From Stagnimonas aquatica (GTDB lineage Bacteria > Pseudomonadota > Gammaproteobacteria > Nevskiales > Nevskiaceae): DNA of 64,000 nucleotides. Positions 43,817-53,847 of this stretch are shown piece by piece (position 1 is the first letter of the stretch; each line of letters begins with the position of its first letter). The notes beneath the pieces are model-generated. The model saw only the letters and a list, made by a program, of their open reading frames with translations. It made no database searches and had not been told where the DNA came from. The stretch lies in assembly GCF_003730135.1 (NCBI RefSeq), contig NZ_RJVO01000005.1, positions 124,001-188,000 of the forward strand, given 5' to 3'. Made by a program: the position numbers and the translations under genes.

Positions 43817-45196
43817 TCAGAAGGCCATGTCGTCGCGGAACACCAGCACCACCGTACGCACGATGATCTTGAGATCGAACAGCGGCGACCAGTTGCGGAT
43901 GTATTCGAGGTCGAAGCGGATGCGCTCTTCCATCAGCTCGATGTTGGCGGTCTCGCCACGCAGGCCGTTGACCTGCGCCCAGCCGGTGACGCCAGGTTTG
44001 ACCTTGTGGCGCAGCATGTAGCGCTTCACTTCCTTGCGCGAGCTTTCGTTGAGCGCCACCGGGTGCGGGCGCGGGCCGACCACGCTCATCTCGCCCTTCA
44101 CCACGTTCCAGAACTGCGGCAGCTCGTCGAGCGAGGTCTTGCGGATGATCGCGCCGACGCGGGTGATGCGGTTGTCGTTGCGGCTGGCCTGCTTGGTGTC
44201 GGCCTCGTTATTGACCACCATCGAGCGGAACTTGTAGACCTCGAAGCGCTGGCCGTTGAGGCCGTAGCGCACCTGCTTGAACAGCACCGGGCCGGGCGAG
44301 GACAGCTTCACCGCGATGGCGATGCCGATCAGCACCGGCGTCAGCGCGATCAGGGCGAGGATGCCGAAGACGATGTCGAACACCCGCTTGAGCAGGCCGT
44401 CGGCGCCGTAGAACGGCGTCTCGGCGAGTTGCAGCACCGGCACGCCCTCGAACTCGCCGAGCTTGGCCTTGAGCATCGAGAACACGAAGAAGTCCGGCAC
44501 GTAGTAGAGCGAGGCGGTGGTGTCGCCCAGTTCGTCCAGCGATTGCAGGGCGCGCCGCGAGCCGGAGTCCGGCAGCACCACGAACACCACCTGCACGCCG
44601 TGATCCTTGACGTACTGGGCGGCATCGCGCGCCTTGCCGAGCAGCGGCACACCGGGAATGCCGCCGCCGGTACGCACCTCGTCACGGTCGTCGAAGTAGC
44701 CGATCAGCCGGTAGCCGCTGGCGCGCGCCAGCTTCTCGGCCAGCACTCGGGCGGAATCGTTGGCGAACACGATCACCGTGCTGCGCCCCTGAGCCAGCTC
44801 CGGGACCATGCGCCGGGCGACGGCGGCAGCCAGCAGGTGCAGACCCAGCAGCAGCAGCGGCGTGGTCAGGAACCAGCTGAACAGCACCACCCGCGAGAAG
44901 TCCTCGGCGCTGCGGCTGAAAAAGCCGAGGAACAGCAGCAGCGCAACGATCCAGCCCCAGTCGATCAGCACCCGGGTGCCGGTGCTGCCGGCCTGGCCGG
45001 GATGCCAGGGCGCGATCAGGTCGTGGCGGCGCAGCAGCAGGAAGCTGAGCACGCCGGCGATCAGTTGCAGCAACTGATAGGGCGCGTCGAAGGGCTGTCC
45101 GTAGCCCCAGGCCAGCAGGTACAGGTACAGGCTGACGGCCAGGGCGTAGGCGGCGCCGTTGAGGAACGCAGCATGCTGGCTGGAACTGGAGTTCAC
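43817..45196 (-). CDS. Undecaprenyl-phosphate glucose phosphotransferase (initiating transferase)
   Basis: This 459-residue membrane enzyme moves a sugar-1-phosphate (probably glucose) onto undecaprenyl phosphate to begin repeat-unit synthesis. Several N-terminal membrane helices (about 15-125) are followed by a Rossmann-like CoA-binding_3 domain. The C-terminal catalytic sugar-transferase domain starts [16 protein letters not shown], then [23 protein letters not shown] and [21 protein letters not shown]. The start codon is GTG at 45196. Confidence 0.93.
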   Translation of the reverse strand: MNSSSSQHAAFLNGAAYALAVSLYLYLLAWGYGQPFDAPYQLLQLIAGVLSFLLLRRHDLIAPWHPGQAGSTGTRVLIDWGWIVALLLFLGFFSRSAEDFSRVVLFSWFLTTPLLLLGLHLLAAAVARRMVPELAQGRSTVIVFANDSARVLAEKLARASGYRLIGYFDDRDEVRTGGGIPGVPLLGKARDAAQYVKDHGVQVVFVVLPDSGSRRALQSLDELGDTTASLYYVPDFFVFSMLKAKLGEFEGVPVLQLAETPFYGADGLLKRVFDIVFGILALIALTPVLIGIAIAVKLSSPGPVLFKQVRYGLNGQRFEVYKFRSMVVNNEADTKQASRNDNRITRVGAIIRKTSLDELPQFWNVVKGEMSVVGPRPHPVALNESSRKEVKRYMLRHKVKPGVTGWAQVNGLRGETANIELMEERIRFDLEYIRNWSPLFDLKIIVRTVVLVFRDDMAF

Positions 45197-45263
45197 GGAC
45201 GCGAGGGGCTGGGAATTGGAGCGCTGGGGATTATGCCTTGTGACCTGAGGCTGGTCGCATCTC

Positions 45264-46007
45264 TCAGGGCCGCTCCGGGCTGCCGGGCACCGCCTTGACG
45301 CCCTTCAGCGGCAGGCTGAGCAGGAACGGCAGGTCGTGTACGAAGTAGCGCACGAACAGCCGCTGCGGCTCGTGCAGCAGGCGCCAGAACCATTCCAGAT
45401 ACAGCTTCTGGAACAGCATCGGCGCCCGCGCCTGATGGCCCGAGATCCAGGTGAACAACGCGCCCACGCCCCAGCGGTATTGCGGCTGCAGGCGGTCGCG
45501 GTAGCGGTTCAGCCACAGCTCCTGGCGGGGAGCGCCGGTGCCGACGATGAGGATGTCGGCGCCGGAGGCGTTGATCTCGGCCAGAACCGCCTCGTCGTCG
45601 CTGAAGAAGCCGTCGCGGGCGCCGACCACCTGGATGCCAGGCAGACGGCCGCGCAGCACCTCGGCGGCGGCGGCGGCCACGCCCGGCGGCCCACCCAGGA
45701 AGTAGAACTTCGCGCCCCGGGCGGCCAGCCTTTCGATGGCGGCGACGAAAACGTCGGTGACGATGTAGTGGTCGGCCTTGCGCTGGCCGGTCATGCGGGT
45801 GGCGATCTTCAGCGAGGTGCCGTCGGGCAGCACGGTGTCGGCGCCTTGCAGCAGGGCGCGGTATTCGGCGTTCTCCGCCGCCAGCCGCAGGCAGTCGATG
45901 TTGAGGTAGGTGATGAACACCGGCCGGCCGATACCGTAGTAGCCGAGCACCCGCTCGACCGCCGGTTCGAAGGCCAGATTGTCGTAAGGCACGTCAAGGA
46001 TGCGCAT
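45264..46007 (-). CDS. WecG/TagA/CpsF family glycosyltransferase
   Basis: This 247-residue enzyme adds a sugar to a lipid-linked intermediate. Family motifs include YLNIDCLRLAAENAEYRALL, VLPDGTSLKIA, FFLGGPPGVAAAAAEVL, VGTGAPRQELWLNRYRDRL and the C-terminal GHQARAPMLFQKLYLEWFWRLLHEP. It overlaps the preceding O-antigen-ligase-like gene by 14 bp. Catalytic Asp and other residues lie in the VLPDG segment by family knowledge. Confidence 0.93.
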   Translation of the reverse strand: MRILDVPYDNLAFEPAVERVLGYYGIGRPVFITYLNIDCLRLAAENAEYRALLQGADTVLPDGTSLKIATRMTGQRKADHYIVTDVFVAAIERLAARGAKFYFLGGPPGVAAAAAEVLRGRLPGIQVVGARDGFFSDDEAVLAEINASGADILIVGTGAPRQELWLNRYRDRLQPQYRWGVGALFTWISGHQARAPMLFQKLYLEWFWRLLHEPQRLFVRYFVHDLPFLLSLPLKGVKAVPGSPERP

Positions 46008-47352
46008 GGGAAACCCCGGGCGGACTGGCGGAAGTCAGGGCGTCGCCGTGACGGCGACGCAGGTCGAGATCCAGGCTGATCCGCGCCAGGTGCAGCGAGG
46101 ACAGCACGGTGAGCATGAAGGTCAGCGAGATGGTGCGGAAGAACATGGTCTCCGACAGGTTCGAGACCAGCTGGTAGAACTGCACCGCCGTGTGCAGCGC
46201 GAACACGCTGGCCGACAGCGTCGCCAGCCGCGCCGCGCGGCGCAGGTCGAAGGCAATGGCCGCCAGCAACAGGCTGAGCCCGATCAGGCCCAGCTCGTTG
46301 GTGGTATCGAGATAGCCGTTGTGGCCGTTGGCGCTGGTCCAGCCGGCCTTGGCGCGGGCGGCGTCGGAGAGCGTGCCCGGCGGCCCCCAGAAGGCCTGGT
46401 AGCCGACGCCCAGCCAGGGGTGCTGGGGAATCTCGTCGAGCAGCGCATCCCAGAGCGGGACGCGACCGGTGAAGGTGAGGTCGCGGCCCAGCAGCTTGGT
46501 GACCGGCCCCAGCGCCTCGTCGATGCTGGGGAAACCGTTGAGGATCACGAACCACAGCAGCGGCACCAGGAACAGCGCGCCGGCGAACAGCAGGAAGGCG
46601 CCCGGTCGCTGCACCAGTCGGGTCTTGAGCCCGGCCAGCATCAGCGCGATCGAGGCCAGGGCGCAGACCAGGGCGGTGCTGCTGCGGGCGCCGATCAGAC
46701 AGACCAGGCAGATCAGCAGGCCGAAGGCCGCCACCGCCTTGCGCTCGGTGGTGAGCAGGGCATGGGTCCAGAACACTGTCGCCAGACTGGCCAGGGCGCC
46801 GAAGCTGTTCTTGTGCACGGTCAGGCCACGCCAGCTGCCGGCCAGCAGCGGCTCGCTCTCGTCGGACTGGTGGATGCCCAGACGCGGCTTGAGCAGCAGG
46901 AACAGCAGCGAGGCGAGCAGGAGCGCCAGCATGCCCCAGCGCAGCAAGCGTTCGTAGCGGCCGTAGTCCCAGCAGGCCAGCACCACGCCCCAGCAGATCA
47001 ACAGCACGCCGACCACCTTGATCGCCCGCCGCAAGCTCAGCGAGGCGTCGTAGGACCACAGCGACGAAGCCACCACCCACAGCACCAGCAGCAGCAGGAA
47101 AGGGTTGAGGTGCGGCAGCAGCGCCATGCCCAACCGGAAGCGCGACAGCATCAGCAGCGCGCCGAGGCCGAACAGCGGCAGCCATTGCAGCTTGGCGATG
47201 AGGTTGTTGCCGTCGGCATCGGCGTCCGGCCGGCCGACGGTCGCCCAGCTCAGCCCGTCCGGCAGTTCCAGCAGCCACAGCGAAACCAGCACCAGCCCGG
47301 CGGTGAGCCAGCGGAACTGCCGGTCGGCGACCCAGCCGCTGGCGGCGGTCAT
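45994..47352 (-). CDS. O-antigen ligase/polymerase-like membrane protein (Wzy-type)
   Basis: This 452-residue polytopic membrane protein has about ten or more hydrophobic helices and a Wzy_C-type loop near GRVPLWDALLDEIPQHPWLGVGY, with NGHNGYLDTTNELGLIG downstream. In this cluster it is the probable polymerase of the repeat units. I use the ATG at 47352, which overlaps the flippase stop (ATGA); the longer frame to 47604 runs inside the flippase gene and encodes no credible sequence. Confidence 0.87.
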   Translation of the reverse strand: MTAASGWVADRQFRWLTAGLVLVSLWLLELPDGLSWATVGRPDADADGNNLIAKLQWLPLFGLGALLMLSRFRLGMALLPHLNPFLLLLVLWVVASSLWSYDASLSLRRAIKVVGVLLICWGVVLACWDYGRYERLLRWGMLALLLASLLFLLLKPRLGIHQSDESEPLLAGSWRGLTVHKNSFGALASLATVFWTHALLTTERKAVAAFGLLICLVCLIGARSSTALVCALASIALMLAGLKTRLVQRPGAFLLFAGALFLVPLLWFVILNGFPSIDEALGPVTKLLGRDLTFTGRVPLWDALLDEIPQHPWLGVGYQAFWGPPGTLSDAARAKAGWTSANGHNGYLDTTNELGLIGLSLLLAAIAFDLRRAARLATLSASVFALHTAVQFYQLVSNLSETMFFRTISLTFMLTVLSSLHLARISLDLDLRRRHGDALTSASPPGVSHAHP

Positions 47353-48644
47353 GACCGCAGGTCCGGCGACCGCCGCTCGCGGATGGTCAGCCAGAGCACG
47401 CCGAGGAGGTTGATCGCCTCGCCCAGCACCAGGCCCAGGATCGCGCCCGCCACCCCGTAGTACTGGGCGCCCAGCCAGCAGGTCAGCAGCGCCAGCACCG
47501 CCGCCACCGAGCTGAGCCCGGTCATGCTGCGGAAGCGCTCGCGCACCAGCAGGCCGGTCATCAGCAGGTCGCGCAGGCCGGAGATCAGGAACATCAGCAT
47601 CCACAGCAGCAGCATCTGGTCACGGTCGGCGAACTGCTTCTTGAGCAGCACCGCGAACACCCAGTCGCGCAGCAGCCAGAGCAGGCCGAAGTAGATCAGG
47701 CTCAGGGCCATCACCACCGCCGCGAAGCCGAGCAGGCGGCGCAGCATCGGGTCCAGGCCCAGGCTCTGGTGCCAGCGCGCCGCCATCGGCAGCAGCAATT
47801 GCTTGATGCCGCTGACCATCAGATTGGCCGGCATCAGCAGCAGGCGCACGGCGTTGAGCGCCGCCACCGCCGCCAGATCGAGGGTGCCGGCGACCACGTA
47901 GTTGTAGCCCTGGCTGAACGACCAGTAGACCAGCCAGCCGGCCATCGCCCAGCCACCCAGCGGCGCCAGCTCGCGCCAGAGGCCGGACAGCTCCTCGCCG
48001 TGCAGGCCGGGCGCGCGCGCCAGTTCGCGGTAGGCGAGTCGGGCGCCGACCAGCGCCGCCAGCGCCATCGCCGCGAACGCCCAGGGCGCCGCCGGCCGGG
48101 TCAGCAGGGCGGCTGCGGCGACACCGGCCACCAGCAGCAGCACGTAGACCAGATCGGCGCGCAGCACCGCCTGCGGGCGCTCGTAGATCATCAGGCCGGT
48201 GCGCAGGTATTCGCGCTGCAGGGCGAAGTTGGCCACCAGGCAGTACACCGCGCCGAGTAGCGCCAGCGGCAGACTGAACCAGCCGAACAGGCCGAATGCA
48301 CCGCAGAGCAAGGCCAGGCCGAGGGCGACGCGGGCGACCCAGCGCCCGGACTGACGGTAGAGGCTGGCCAGCATCTGCCGCTTGCGCTCCGGCGACTGCC
48401 GTGGTGCCAGCACTGCCAGCGGACCGCCGATGTAGGCGCCCTGCAGGCCGGTGAGCAGCAGCAGGGCGGTGAAGCCGAGCACGTAGTGGCCGTAGTCCTC
48501 GTCGCTGCAATTGCGGATCAGCAGCAGGCCGACCAGGAAGTTGGCGGCCGACAGCAGGGCCTGGTCGACCACCGCGCTGCTGAACAGCTTCAGCCAGCGC
48601 GAGCGCCCTGCCCCCTCGCCCGGCGCATCGCCTCCCTCGCTCAC
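47349..48644 (-). CDS. Polysaccharide flippase / Wzx-like membrane transporter
   Basis: This 431-residue integral membrane protein of the MOP/polysaccharide-synthase superfamily has about 10-12 helices, beginning LKLFSSAVVDQALLSAANFLVGLLLIR and ending in a hydrophobic GVAGAILGLVLGEAINLLGVLW. It should flip lipid-linked repeats to the periplasm. I use the GTG at 48644, which overlaps the asnB stop (GTGA), since the upstream frame lies inside asnB. Confidence 0.85.
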   Translation of the reverse strand: MSEGGDAPGEGAGRSRWLKLFSSAVVDQALLSAANFLVGLLLIRNCSDEDYGHYVLGFTALLLLTGLQGAYIGGPLAVLAPRQSPERKRQMLASLYRQSGRWVARVALGLALLCGAFGLFGWFSLPLALLGAVYCLVANFALQREYLRTGLMIYERPQAVLRADLVYVLLLVAGVAAAALLTRPAAPWAFAAMALAALVGARLAYRELARAPGLHGEELSGLWRELAPLGGWAMAGWLVYWSFSQGYNYVVAGTLDLAAVAALNAVRLLLMPANLMVSGIKQLLLPMAARWHQSLGLDPMLRRLLGFAAVVMALSLIYFGLLWLLRDWVFAVLLKKQFADRDQMLLLWMLMFLISGLRDLLMTGLLVRERFRSMTGLSSVAAVLALLTCWLGAQYYGVAGAILGLVLGEAINLLGVLWLTIRERRSPDLRS

Positions 48645-50467
48645 AGCAGGCCCATCTGCTGAGCCACCACATAGGCCCAGCGGCGGCCGCCGTAGGTATT
48701 GCCGGCGGTCAACAGCGGCACCCGGCGCCAGGCGGCGAGGCTGGGCAGGGTTTGCAGCCAGTGGTTCATCGGCAGCGTGAAACCGGTCTTGGGCTTGTTG
48801 AGGATCTGGCTCTCCAGCTCCGGCAGCATCTGCCGGATCACCGCCCGCTTGTTGCTGACCGCGCCGCTTTGCAGCGCGGCGGCAGCGGCGCGCAACACCT
48901 CGCGGTCCACCAGCGGTGTGCGGATTTCCAGCGAATGACCCATGCCGGCCCAGTCGGAGTCGCGCAGCAACTGGTTGCGCATGTAGTGCCGCGATTCCAG
49001 GTAGGACACCGCCGCCAACGGCTGCCAACCGGCGACGGTGGCGTTCTCGGCGGCCAACTGGGCATCGAGATTCCAGAGCCGCAGCGCCTCCTGCGCCGCC
49101 TCGCGGCCCATCAGCAGCGGCAGCTCGTAGGGCAGGAACAGCGCCTTCATCATCAGATAGGACGGCGCCAGGCCGTCGGTGTAGCCGAGCAGCGCCGGCC
49201 ACTTCGGCGTCGACAGGTGCCGGCCGATGGCCGGTGCCGCCCAGGGCAGCAGGCGTTCGCGGGCGAATTTCTGGAACGGCAGCCAGCGCCCGAAGCGCGC
49301 CGCGAACGGCGCCTGCTGGAACGAGGGATAGCCGGCCAGCATCTCATCGCCGCCCAGGCCCGACAGCGCCACCTTCAGACCCAGGCCGACGGCGGCGCGA
49401 CTGATCAGCCAGGTGTTGAGGCCATCGACCGTGGGCTGGTCGACATCGGCGAAGTAGCGTTCGAGCAGGTCCGGCACTTCCGCCGCGCTCAGCACCAGAT
49501 TGTGGTGCCTGGCGCCGTAGCGTTGCGCCAGTCGCTCGGCGTACTGGCCCTCGTCGTCGGCGGTGCCGCGATAGACATCCGGCACCAGGGTCAGGCTGTT
49601 CTGGATCGGCCGGCCGGCACGCGCGGCCAGCGCCAACAGCAACGTCGAATCCAGACCCGAGGACAGGAACAGGCCCACCTCGACATCGGCGATCTGGTGC
49701 GCGGCCACCGAGCCGGCGATGGTCTCGGCCAGGGCTTCCAGCGTACCCAGGCCCGGCGCCGGCGCCTGCCGGTAGACCTCCTCGATGGTCTCAAACGGCA
49801 CCGGCTCGCCACGACGGCCGTCGCTCACCTCCAGCCAGTGCCCGGGCGGCAGCGCCTTGACGTCGGCCAGCCAGGTGCGCGGCTCGGGGATGGCGCCGCG
49901 CACGAAGAAGCCGGCGGTGGCGGCGAGATCGCGCTGCGCCGACACCGCCGGCGAGGCCATCAGCGCCTTCACCTGCGAAGCGAAGCGCAGGCTCAGGCCG
50001 TCGTCGGCGTAGTAGACCGGCTTGATGCCCAGCGGGTCGCGCACCAGATAGAGCTTGGCGACACGCGCGTCCCAGAGCGCGATGCCGTACATGCCGCGCA
50101 GGCGCCGGAAGGCGGCGGTGCCCTCGCGCAGGTAGAGGTGGATGATCGCCTCGGTGTCGCAGCTCGAACGCAGCGGCACGCCGGCGGCGAGCAGCTCGGC
50201 GCGCAGCGCCGGGTAGTTGAAGATCTCGCCGTTGAAGCTGATGACCACCTGCCCGTCCGGGCTCGCCATCGGCTGCCGTCCGGCCTCGGAGAGATCGAGG
50301 ATGGCCAGCCGCCGGTGCCCCAGGCCGATGCGGCGGTCGGGCGACAGCCAGAGCCCGGCACCGTCCGGTCCGCGCGCCTGCATGCGGTCGCGGATCGCCA
50401 GCAGCTCGGTCTCATCGACCTGCGCTGCGCGAGGGTGGTAGGCGGCGATGCCGGCGATTCCGCACAT
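48641..50467 (-). CDS. asnB: Asparagine synthase (glutamine-hydrolysing) in the exopolysaccharide cluster
   Basis: This 608-residue enzyme has an N-terminal class II glutaminase (Cys2 in MCGIAGIAAYH, then RGPDGAG and SFNGEIFNYPALR) and a C-terminal ATP-PP-loop synthetase with LFLSSGLDSTLLLALAAR. AsnB-like amidotransferases occur often in exopolysaccharide loci, where they may amidate sugars such as uronic acids rather than make free asparagine. The first synthetase motif reads SSGLDS instead of the more usual SGGLDS. There is a 129-bp gap to the upstream gene, so a separate promoter is possible. Confidence 0.92.
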   Translation of the reverse strand: MCGIAGIAAYHPRAAQVDETELLAIRDRMQARGPDGAGLWLSPDRRIGLGHRRLAILDLSEAGRQPMASPDGQVVISFNGEIFNYPALRAELLAAGVPLRSSCDTEAIIHLYLREGTAAFRRLRGMYGIALWDARVAKLYLVRDPLGIKPVYYADDGLSLRFASQVKALMASPAVSAQRDLAATAGFFVRGAIPEPRTWLADVKALPPGHWLEVSDGRRGEPVPFETIEEVYRQAPAPGLGTLEALAETIAGSVAAHQIADVEVGLFLSSGLDSTLLLALAARAGRPIQNSLTLVPDVYRGTADDEGQYAERLAQRYGARHHNLVLSAAEVPDLLERYFADVDQPTVDGLNTWLISRAAVGLGLKVALSGLGGDEMLAGYPSFQQAPFAARFGRWLPFQKFARERLLPWAAPAIGRHLSTPKWPALLGYTDGLAPSYLMMKALFLPYELPLLMGREAAQEALRLWNLDAQLAAENATVAGWQPLAAVSYLESRHYMRNQLLRDSDWAGMGHSLEIRTPLVDREVLRAAAAALQSGAVSNKRAVIRQMLPELESQILNKPKTGFTLPMNHWLQTLPSLAAWRRVPLLTAGNTYGGRRWAYVVAQQMGLL

Positions 50468-50596
50468 GGTCAGTTGGCGTCCGGAGACTGGGCGGGCACC
50501 GGGCGCGGCACCGCGTGGAGTGGGCGTCGGTAGCCTACAGGAGCTAATCGCGGATGAAGGTGCATGGGCATAGGCTCGCGGCGGTGCCGGCGCGGC

Positions 50597-51553
50597 TCAG
50601 GCGGGACCACGGCGGCCGGCTGCGGGTGCCGCGTATTCCTGGTAGTGCCAGCCCCAGAGCGTCGAGAGCTTGCCGAAATTGCCCGCCGCCAGCTGCAACC
50701 AGCGCGCAGCGCGGTGCCGGCCCAGCGGCAGGCACAGCAGACAGAGCGTCGCCGCCACCGCCAGCTGCACGGCGGCGCGCAGGTAGAACAGCAGCGGCGA
50801 CCAGGGTCGGATCACGCCGAAGCGGCCACGCCGCCAGTTGCGGGCGTAGTCCTGGTTGCCGCGCACCGCGCGCAGCAGGATCCAGCGCAGGTTCAGGCGC
50901 GCCTCGACGACCGGCTCGGTGACGGCCGCTTCCTGGCAGGCCACCAGCCGCGCGCCGCCCTGCACCAGTCGGGTGAGCAGGTCGCTGTCCTCGCCGCCAG
51001 TGAGGCCATAGGCCTCGTCGAACGGCCCTGCCAGCGCCCGCAAGTGCGGGCCCGAGAGCAGGGCATTGCCGATGCCGACGCTGTTCAGCGGCATGATCTC
51101 GCCGGTCGGCGTGTCGCGCGCCGGCTGGTAGAAGCTACCCCGGCGTATCCAGGCCGGCGCCGTTTCCGGCACCACTGACACCACCGGCGCGATCACCCCG
51201 TCGGCGCCAAAGCGGGCGGCGGTGTCGAGCAGGGTTTGCAGCCAGTGCGCGGGCGCGCGCTCGTCGTCGTCGAGCAGGGCCAGCCAGTCACCGCCGGCCA
51301 GCGCCACGGCGCGGTTGCGGGTGCGCGAGATGTTCTTCACCGGCTGGATTTCGTACAGGATCGGAAACGGTGCGCCGGCGCGTGCCGCCTCGACGCTGGC
51401 CAGGCCGCTGCCTGCGGCCTCGTTGTCGACCACCACCACCTCGTCGGGACGGCGGCTCTGGGCGATCAGGTCGGCCAGCAGCCAGCCCAGCTGCTCCGGC
51501 CGCCGGTAGGTGCAGATGCAGACGCTGACCCGGACGCTGGGGGGGAAGGACAT
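50597..51553 (-). CDS. Family 2 glycosyltransferase
   Basis: This 318-residue GT2 enzyme has VSVCICTYRRPEQLGWLLADL, VVVDNEAAGSG, an ALLDDDERAPAHWL acidic motif for metal/nucleotide binding, and GLTGGEDSDLLTRLV in the acceptor region. A C-terminal hydrophobic segment (AAVQLAVAATLCLLCLPLG) suggests membrane association. It follows the tyrosine-kinase-like gene by 6 bp. Confidence 0.9.
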   Translation of the reverse strand: MSFPPSVRVSVCICTYRRPEQLGWLLADLIAQSRRPDEVVVVDNEAAGSGLASVEAARAGAPFPILYEIQPVKNISRTRNRAVALAGGDWLALLDDDERAPAHWLQTLLDTAARFGADGVIAPVVSVVPETAPAWIRRGSFYQPARDTPTGEIMPLNSVGIGNALLSGPHLRALAGPFDEAYGLTGGEDSDLLTRLVQGGARLVACQEAAVTEPVVEARLNLRWILLRAVRGNQDYARNWRRGRFGVIRPWSPLLFYLRAAVQLAVAATLCLLCLPLGRHRAARWLQLAAGNFGKLSTLWGWHYQEYAAPAAGRRGPA

Positions 51554-51559
51554 GTGTCG

Positions 51560-52423
51560 CTAGATTCGATTGAGGACGCCGCCCAGTACCCGGGCGCGGG
51601 TGCTGTGCAGGCGCTGGATCAGGGTTTTCCAGTCGCGCGTCGGCGTGCGGTGCAGGCGCGCCAGCGGCAGTGCCGCGCCGGCGTGGTTGGCCACCGCCAG
51701 CGCGTCGGAATAGCTGGCCACCGCCGGGGTGTCGAACACGATGTGCCGGTAGCGGCGCCGCCAGCCCACCAGCAGGGCATCGAGCGCGTCGGACGACAGC
51801 AGCTCCAGCGGGTTGCCGGCCGCGCGTCCGGCGGTCAGCAAGCTCAGCTGCGGCAGGCCGTTGACCCCGTGCAGCTGCGGCGGCGCGGTCTCCGCCAGGG
51901 CGTTGGCGAGCCCGCGCGCATTGTCCAGCCCGAACAGTGGGTGCAGGCCCGGGTTGCGCATGTCGGCGTCGACCAGCAGCGTCGGCTGGTTGAGCTGGGC
52001 GCAACTGATCGCCAGCTCCGCCGCCAGCCGGCTGCGGCCCTCGCCGCGCTGGCTGCTGACCACCGCCAGCACATTGGCAGCGGCCTCGCCCTGGCGCATC
52101 AGCACCGCAGTGCGCAGCACCCGGATCTGCTCGCTGTGCGGGTGGAAGGGATCGTGGGCAACCACCAGCTGCGCATCGGCCTGGGCACGCGCCGGGCGGC
52201 CGGATTCCAGGTTGCGGCTGGCGCCCAGCGCGGCATCGACATCGGCCTGGGTGACCAGACCCAGGCGCAGGGCCGCCTCGGAGAAGCGCAGTTCCTCGCG
52301 GGCGCGCAGCTCGGCAATCGCCTGCAAGGCGTCCTCGCCGAGGCCGGCGTAGCGGATCAGGTACTGGGCGACGTGCGCCGGGTCTTCGGTATTGGCGAAC
52401 TGGCGGCCGGGAACCAGGCTCAT
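51560..52423 (-). CDS. Chain-length-determinant tyrosine-kinase-like protein (EpsG-type)
   Basis: This 287-residue cytoplasmic P-loop protein works with the chain-length determinant to control polymerisation. The P-loop at 123-131 reads SSQRGEGRS with Arg in place of the usual Lys, which may be a feature of the EpsG group. Walker A' is LLVDADMRNPGLH (149-161) and a later HIVFDTPA serves as Walker B. No tyrosine cluster is present at the C-terminus, so classical autophosphorylation is doubtful. An N-terminal helical region of about 85 residues, with ALRLGLVTQADVDAAL, precedes the kinase domain. Confidence 0.85.
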   Translation of the reverse strand: MSLVPGRQFANTEDPAHVAQYLIRYAGLGEDALQAIAELRAREELRFSEAALRLGLVTQADVDAALGASRNLESGRPARAQADAQLVVAHDPFHPHSEQIRVLRTAVLMRQGEAAANVLAVVSSQRGEGRSRLAAELAISCAQLNQPTLLVDADMRNPGLHPLFGLDNARGLANALAETAPPQLHGVNGLPQLSLLTAGRAAGNPLELLSSDALDALLVGWRRRYRHIVFDTPAVASYSDALAVANHAGAALPLARLHRTPTRDWKTLIQRLHSTRARVLGGVLNRI

Positions 52424-53847
52424 TTCAGCGTCCCCAGTTCCGCCAGCACCGGCTCGGCCATCTCCCGCTCCATGTCCTCGGCGCAGCGGACGCGCCGGTG
52501 CAGCAGTTCCCAGCCCAGGCAGCCCGCCATCGCCAGCAGACCACCGGCCAGCAGGCCGAGAATGAGGTTGACCCGGGCCTTGGGCTTGATCGGCTTGGTC
52601 GGCACCGGCGCGGTGCTGACCACCGAGACGTTGCTGTACTTGGTGGCGCTGGAGCGCAGCACCGTCTCGTAACCCTGCACCGCGCGGTCGTAGACGGTCT
52701 TGGCCGCCTCCAGCTCGCGCAGCAGGCTGGCACCTTCCTCCTGCAGACGACGGGTCTCCAGCAGCCGCTCGCGCTGCGTCGCCGCCGCCTCGGCGACGCC
52801 GGCGGCACCGCCGCTGGCGCGTGCGGCATCGCCGCGCACGCTGTCCTGGAACAGCTCGCTCTCCCGGCTAAGACGGGCGCGCAGGCTGGCGATCTCGGTG
52901 GCCACCGCGACGTACTCCGGGTGCCGTGGCCCGAGCGTCTTGGACAGCTCGGCCAGCCGCGCCTCCTGGCTGCTCAGCTGGGTCTTGAGGTTCTGGATGT
53001 AGGAATTGCCCAGGAATTCGATGTTGGCCTCGCCGGCGCCGCTGGCCCGGCGCTGGCGCTCGTACTCCTGGCGACGCAGCGCGGCACTGCGGGCGTCCTC
53101 CTGCGCTTGCAGCCGGCGCTGGTTGAGATCGAGCAGGCTCTGCGCCTCGACATCAACCCGGGCGTCGAGGTCGATCAGGCCGCTGCGCTCGCGGAAGGCG
53201 CTGACCTTGGCCTGCGCCGCGTCCACCGCCTTGCGCAGGCTCTCCAGCTGCTCGGCGTACTCGCGGGCGCGGGCCTGCGCCGGCTCCAGGCTGCGCTTGA
53301 GGTGCAGATCGGCGTAGGTCTCGGCGATGGTGTTGACCGCGCGCGCCACCTCGGCGGGGTTCTTGCCCTGCCAGCTGATGCTGATCAGCCGGCTGTCCTT
53401 GTAGGGCGCAACGCTGAGTTTTTCGGCCAGCACCTTTTCCATCAGGTACTGGCGCAGCTCGCCGTCGCGGCTGGCGACATAGCCCTTGGCGAACTCCGGC
53501 TTGCCGACCCAACCGAGCCGGTCGATCACCGGCAGCAGCACGCTGGGGCTCTCGATCAGCGCCTTCTGGGTGGACATGTAGCTGGTCGCCAGCATCTGCG
53601 GAAAGTCGCGGCCGCTGGCCGGGTCGTTGACCTCGAAATCGACGTACAGCGAGGCATTGGCCTCGTAGACCTTGTCCAGCACCAGCTTGCTGAGCACCCC
53701 GGCCAGCAGGCCGCAGCCAAGCATGCTGCCGAGGATGATCCAGCGGTAGTAGCGCAGCGCCGCCCACACCTGCCCCGCCGAGATGCCGGGCGTGAGATAG
53801 GCGGCCGGCAGCAGCGCCGGGCTCGGCTGGATGGCCGGGTCGCTCAA
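52420..53847 (-). CDS. Polysaccharide chain-length determinant (Wzz/EpsF-type)
   Basis: This 475-residue inner-membrane protein has a transmembrane helix near residues 32-58 (WIILGSMLGCGLLAGVL), a long periplasmic coiled-coil region (about 190-400) and a second helix near the C-terminus (LILGLLAGGLLAMAGCLGW). This is the GumC/Wzc N-terminal architecture without the kinase, which is encoded separately next door. The start is an uncommon TTG at 53847, overlapping the upstream stop (TTGA); no ATG exists near the N-terminus, and the family N-terminus fits. Confidence 0.9.
   Translation of the reverse strand: MSDPAIQPSPALLPAAYLTPGISAGQVWAALRYYRWIILGSMLGCGLLAGVLSKLVLDKVYEANASLYVDFEVNDPASGRDFPQMLATSYMSTQKALIESPSVLLPVIDRLGWVGKPEFAKGYVASRDGELRQYLMEKVLAEKLSVAPYKDSRLISISWQGKNPAEVARAVNTIAETYADLHLKRSLEPAQARAREYAEQLESLRKAVDAAQAKVSAFRERSGLIDLDARVDVEAQSLLDLNQRRLQAQEDARSAALRRQEYERQRRASGAGEANIEFLGNSYIQNLKTQLSSQEARLAELSKTLGPRHPEYVAVATEIASLRARLSRESELFQDSVRGDAARASGGAAGVAEAAATQRERLLETRRLQEEGASLLRELEAAKTVYDRAVQGYETVLRSSATKYSNVSVVSTAPVPTKPIKPKARVNLILGLLAGGLLAMAGCLGWELLHRRVRCAEDMEREMAEPVLAELGTLK

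Noticed and set aside
50524-50540. ops-like GGTAGC element upstream of asnB
   Set aside because: The match to the GGCGGTAGC core is imperfect and is on the strand opposite to the exopolysaccharide operon.
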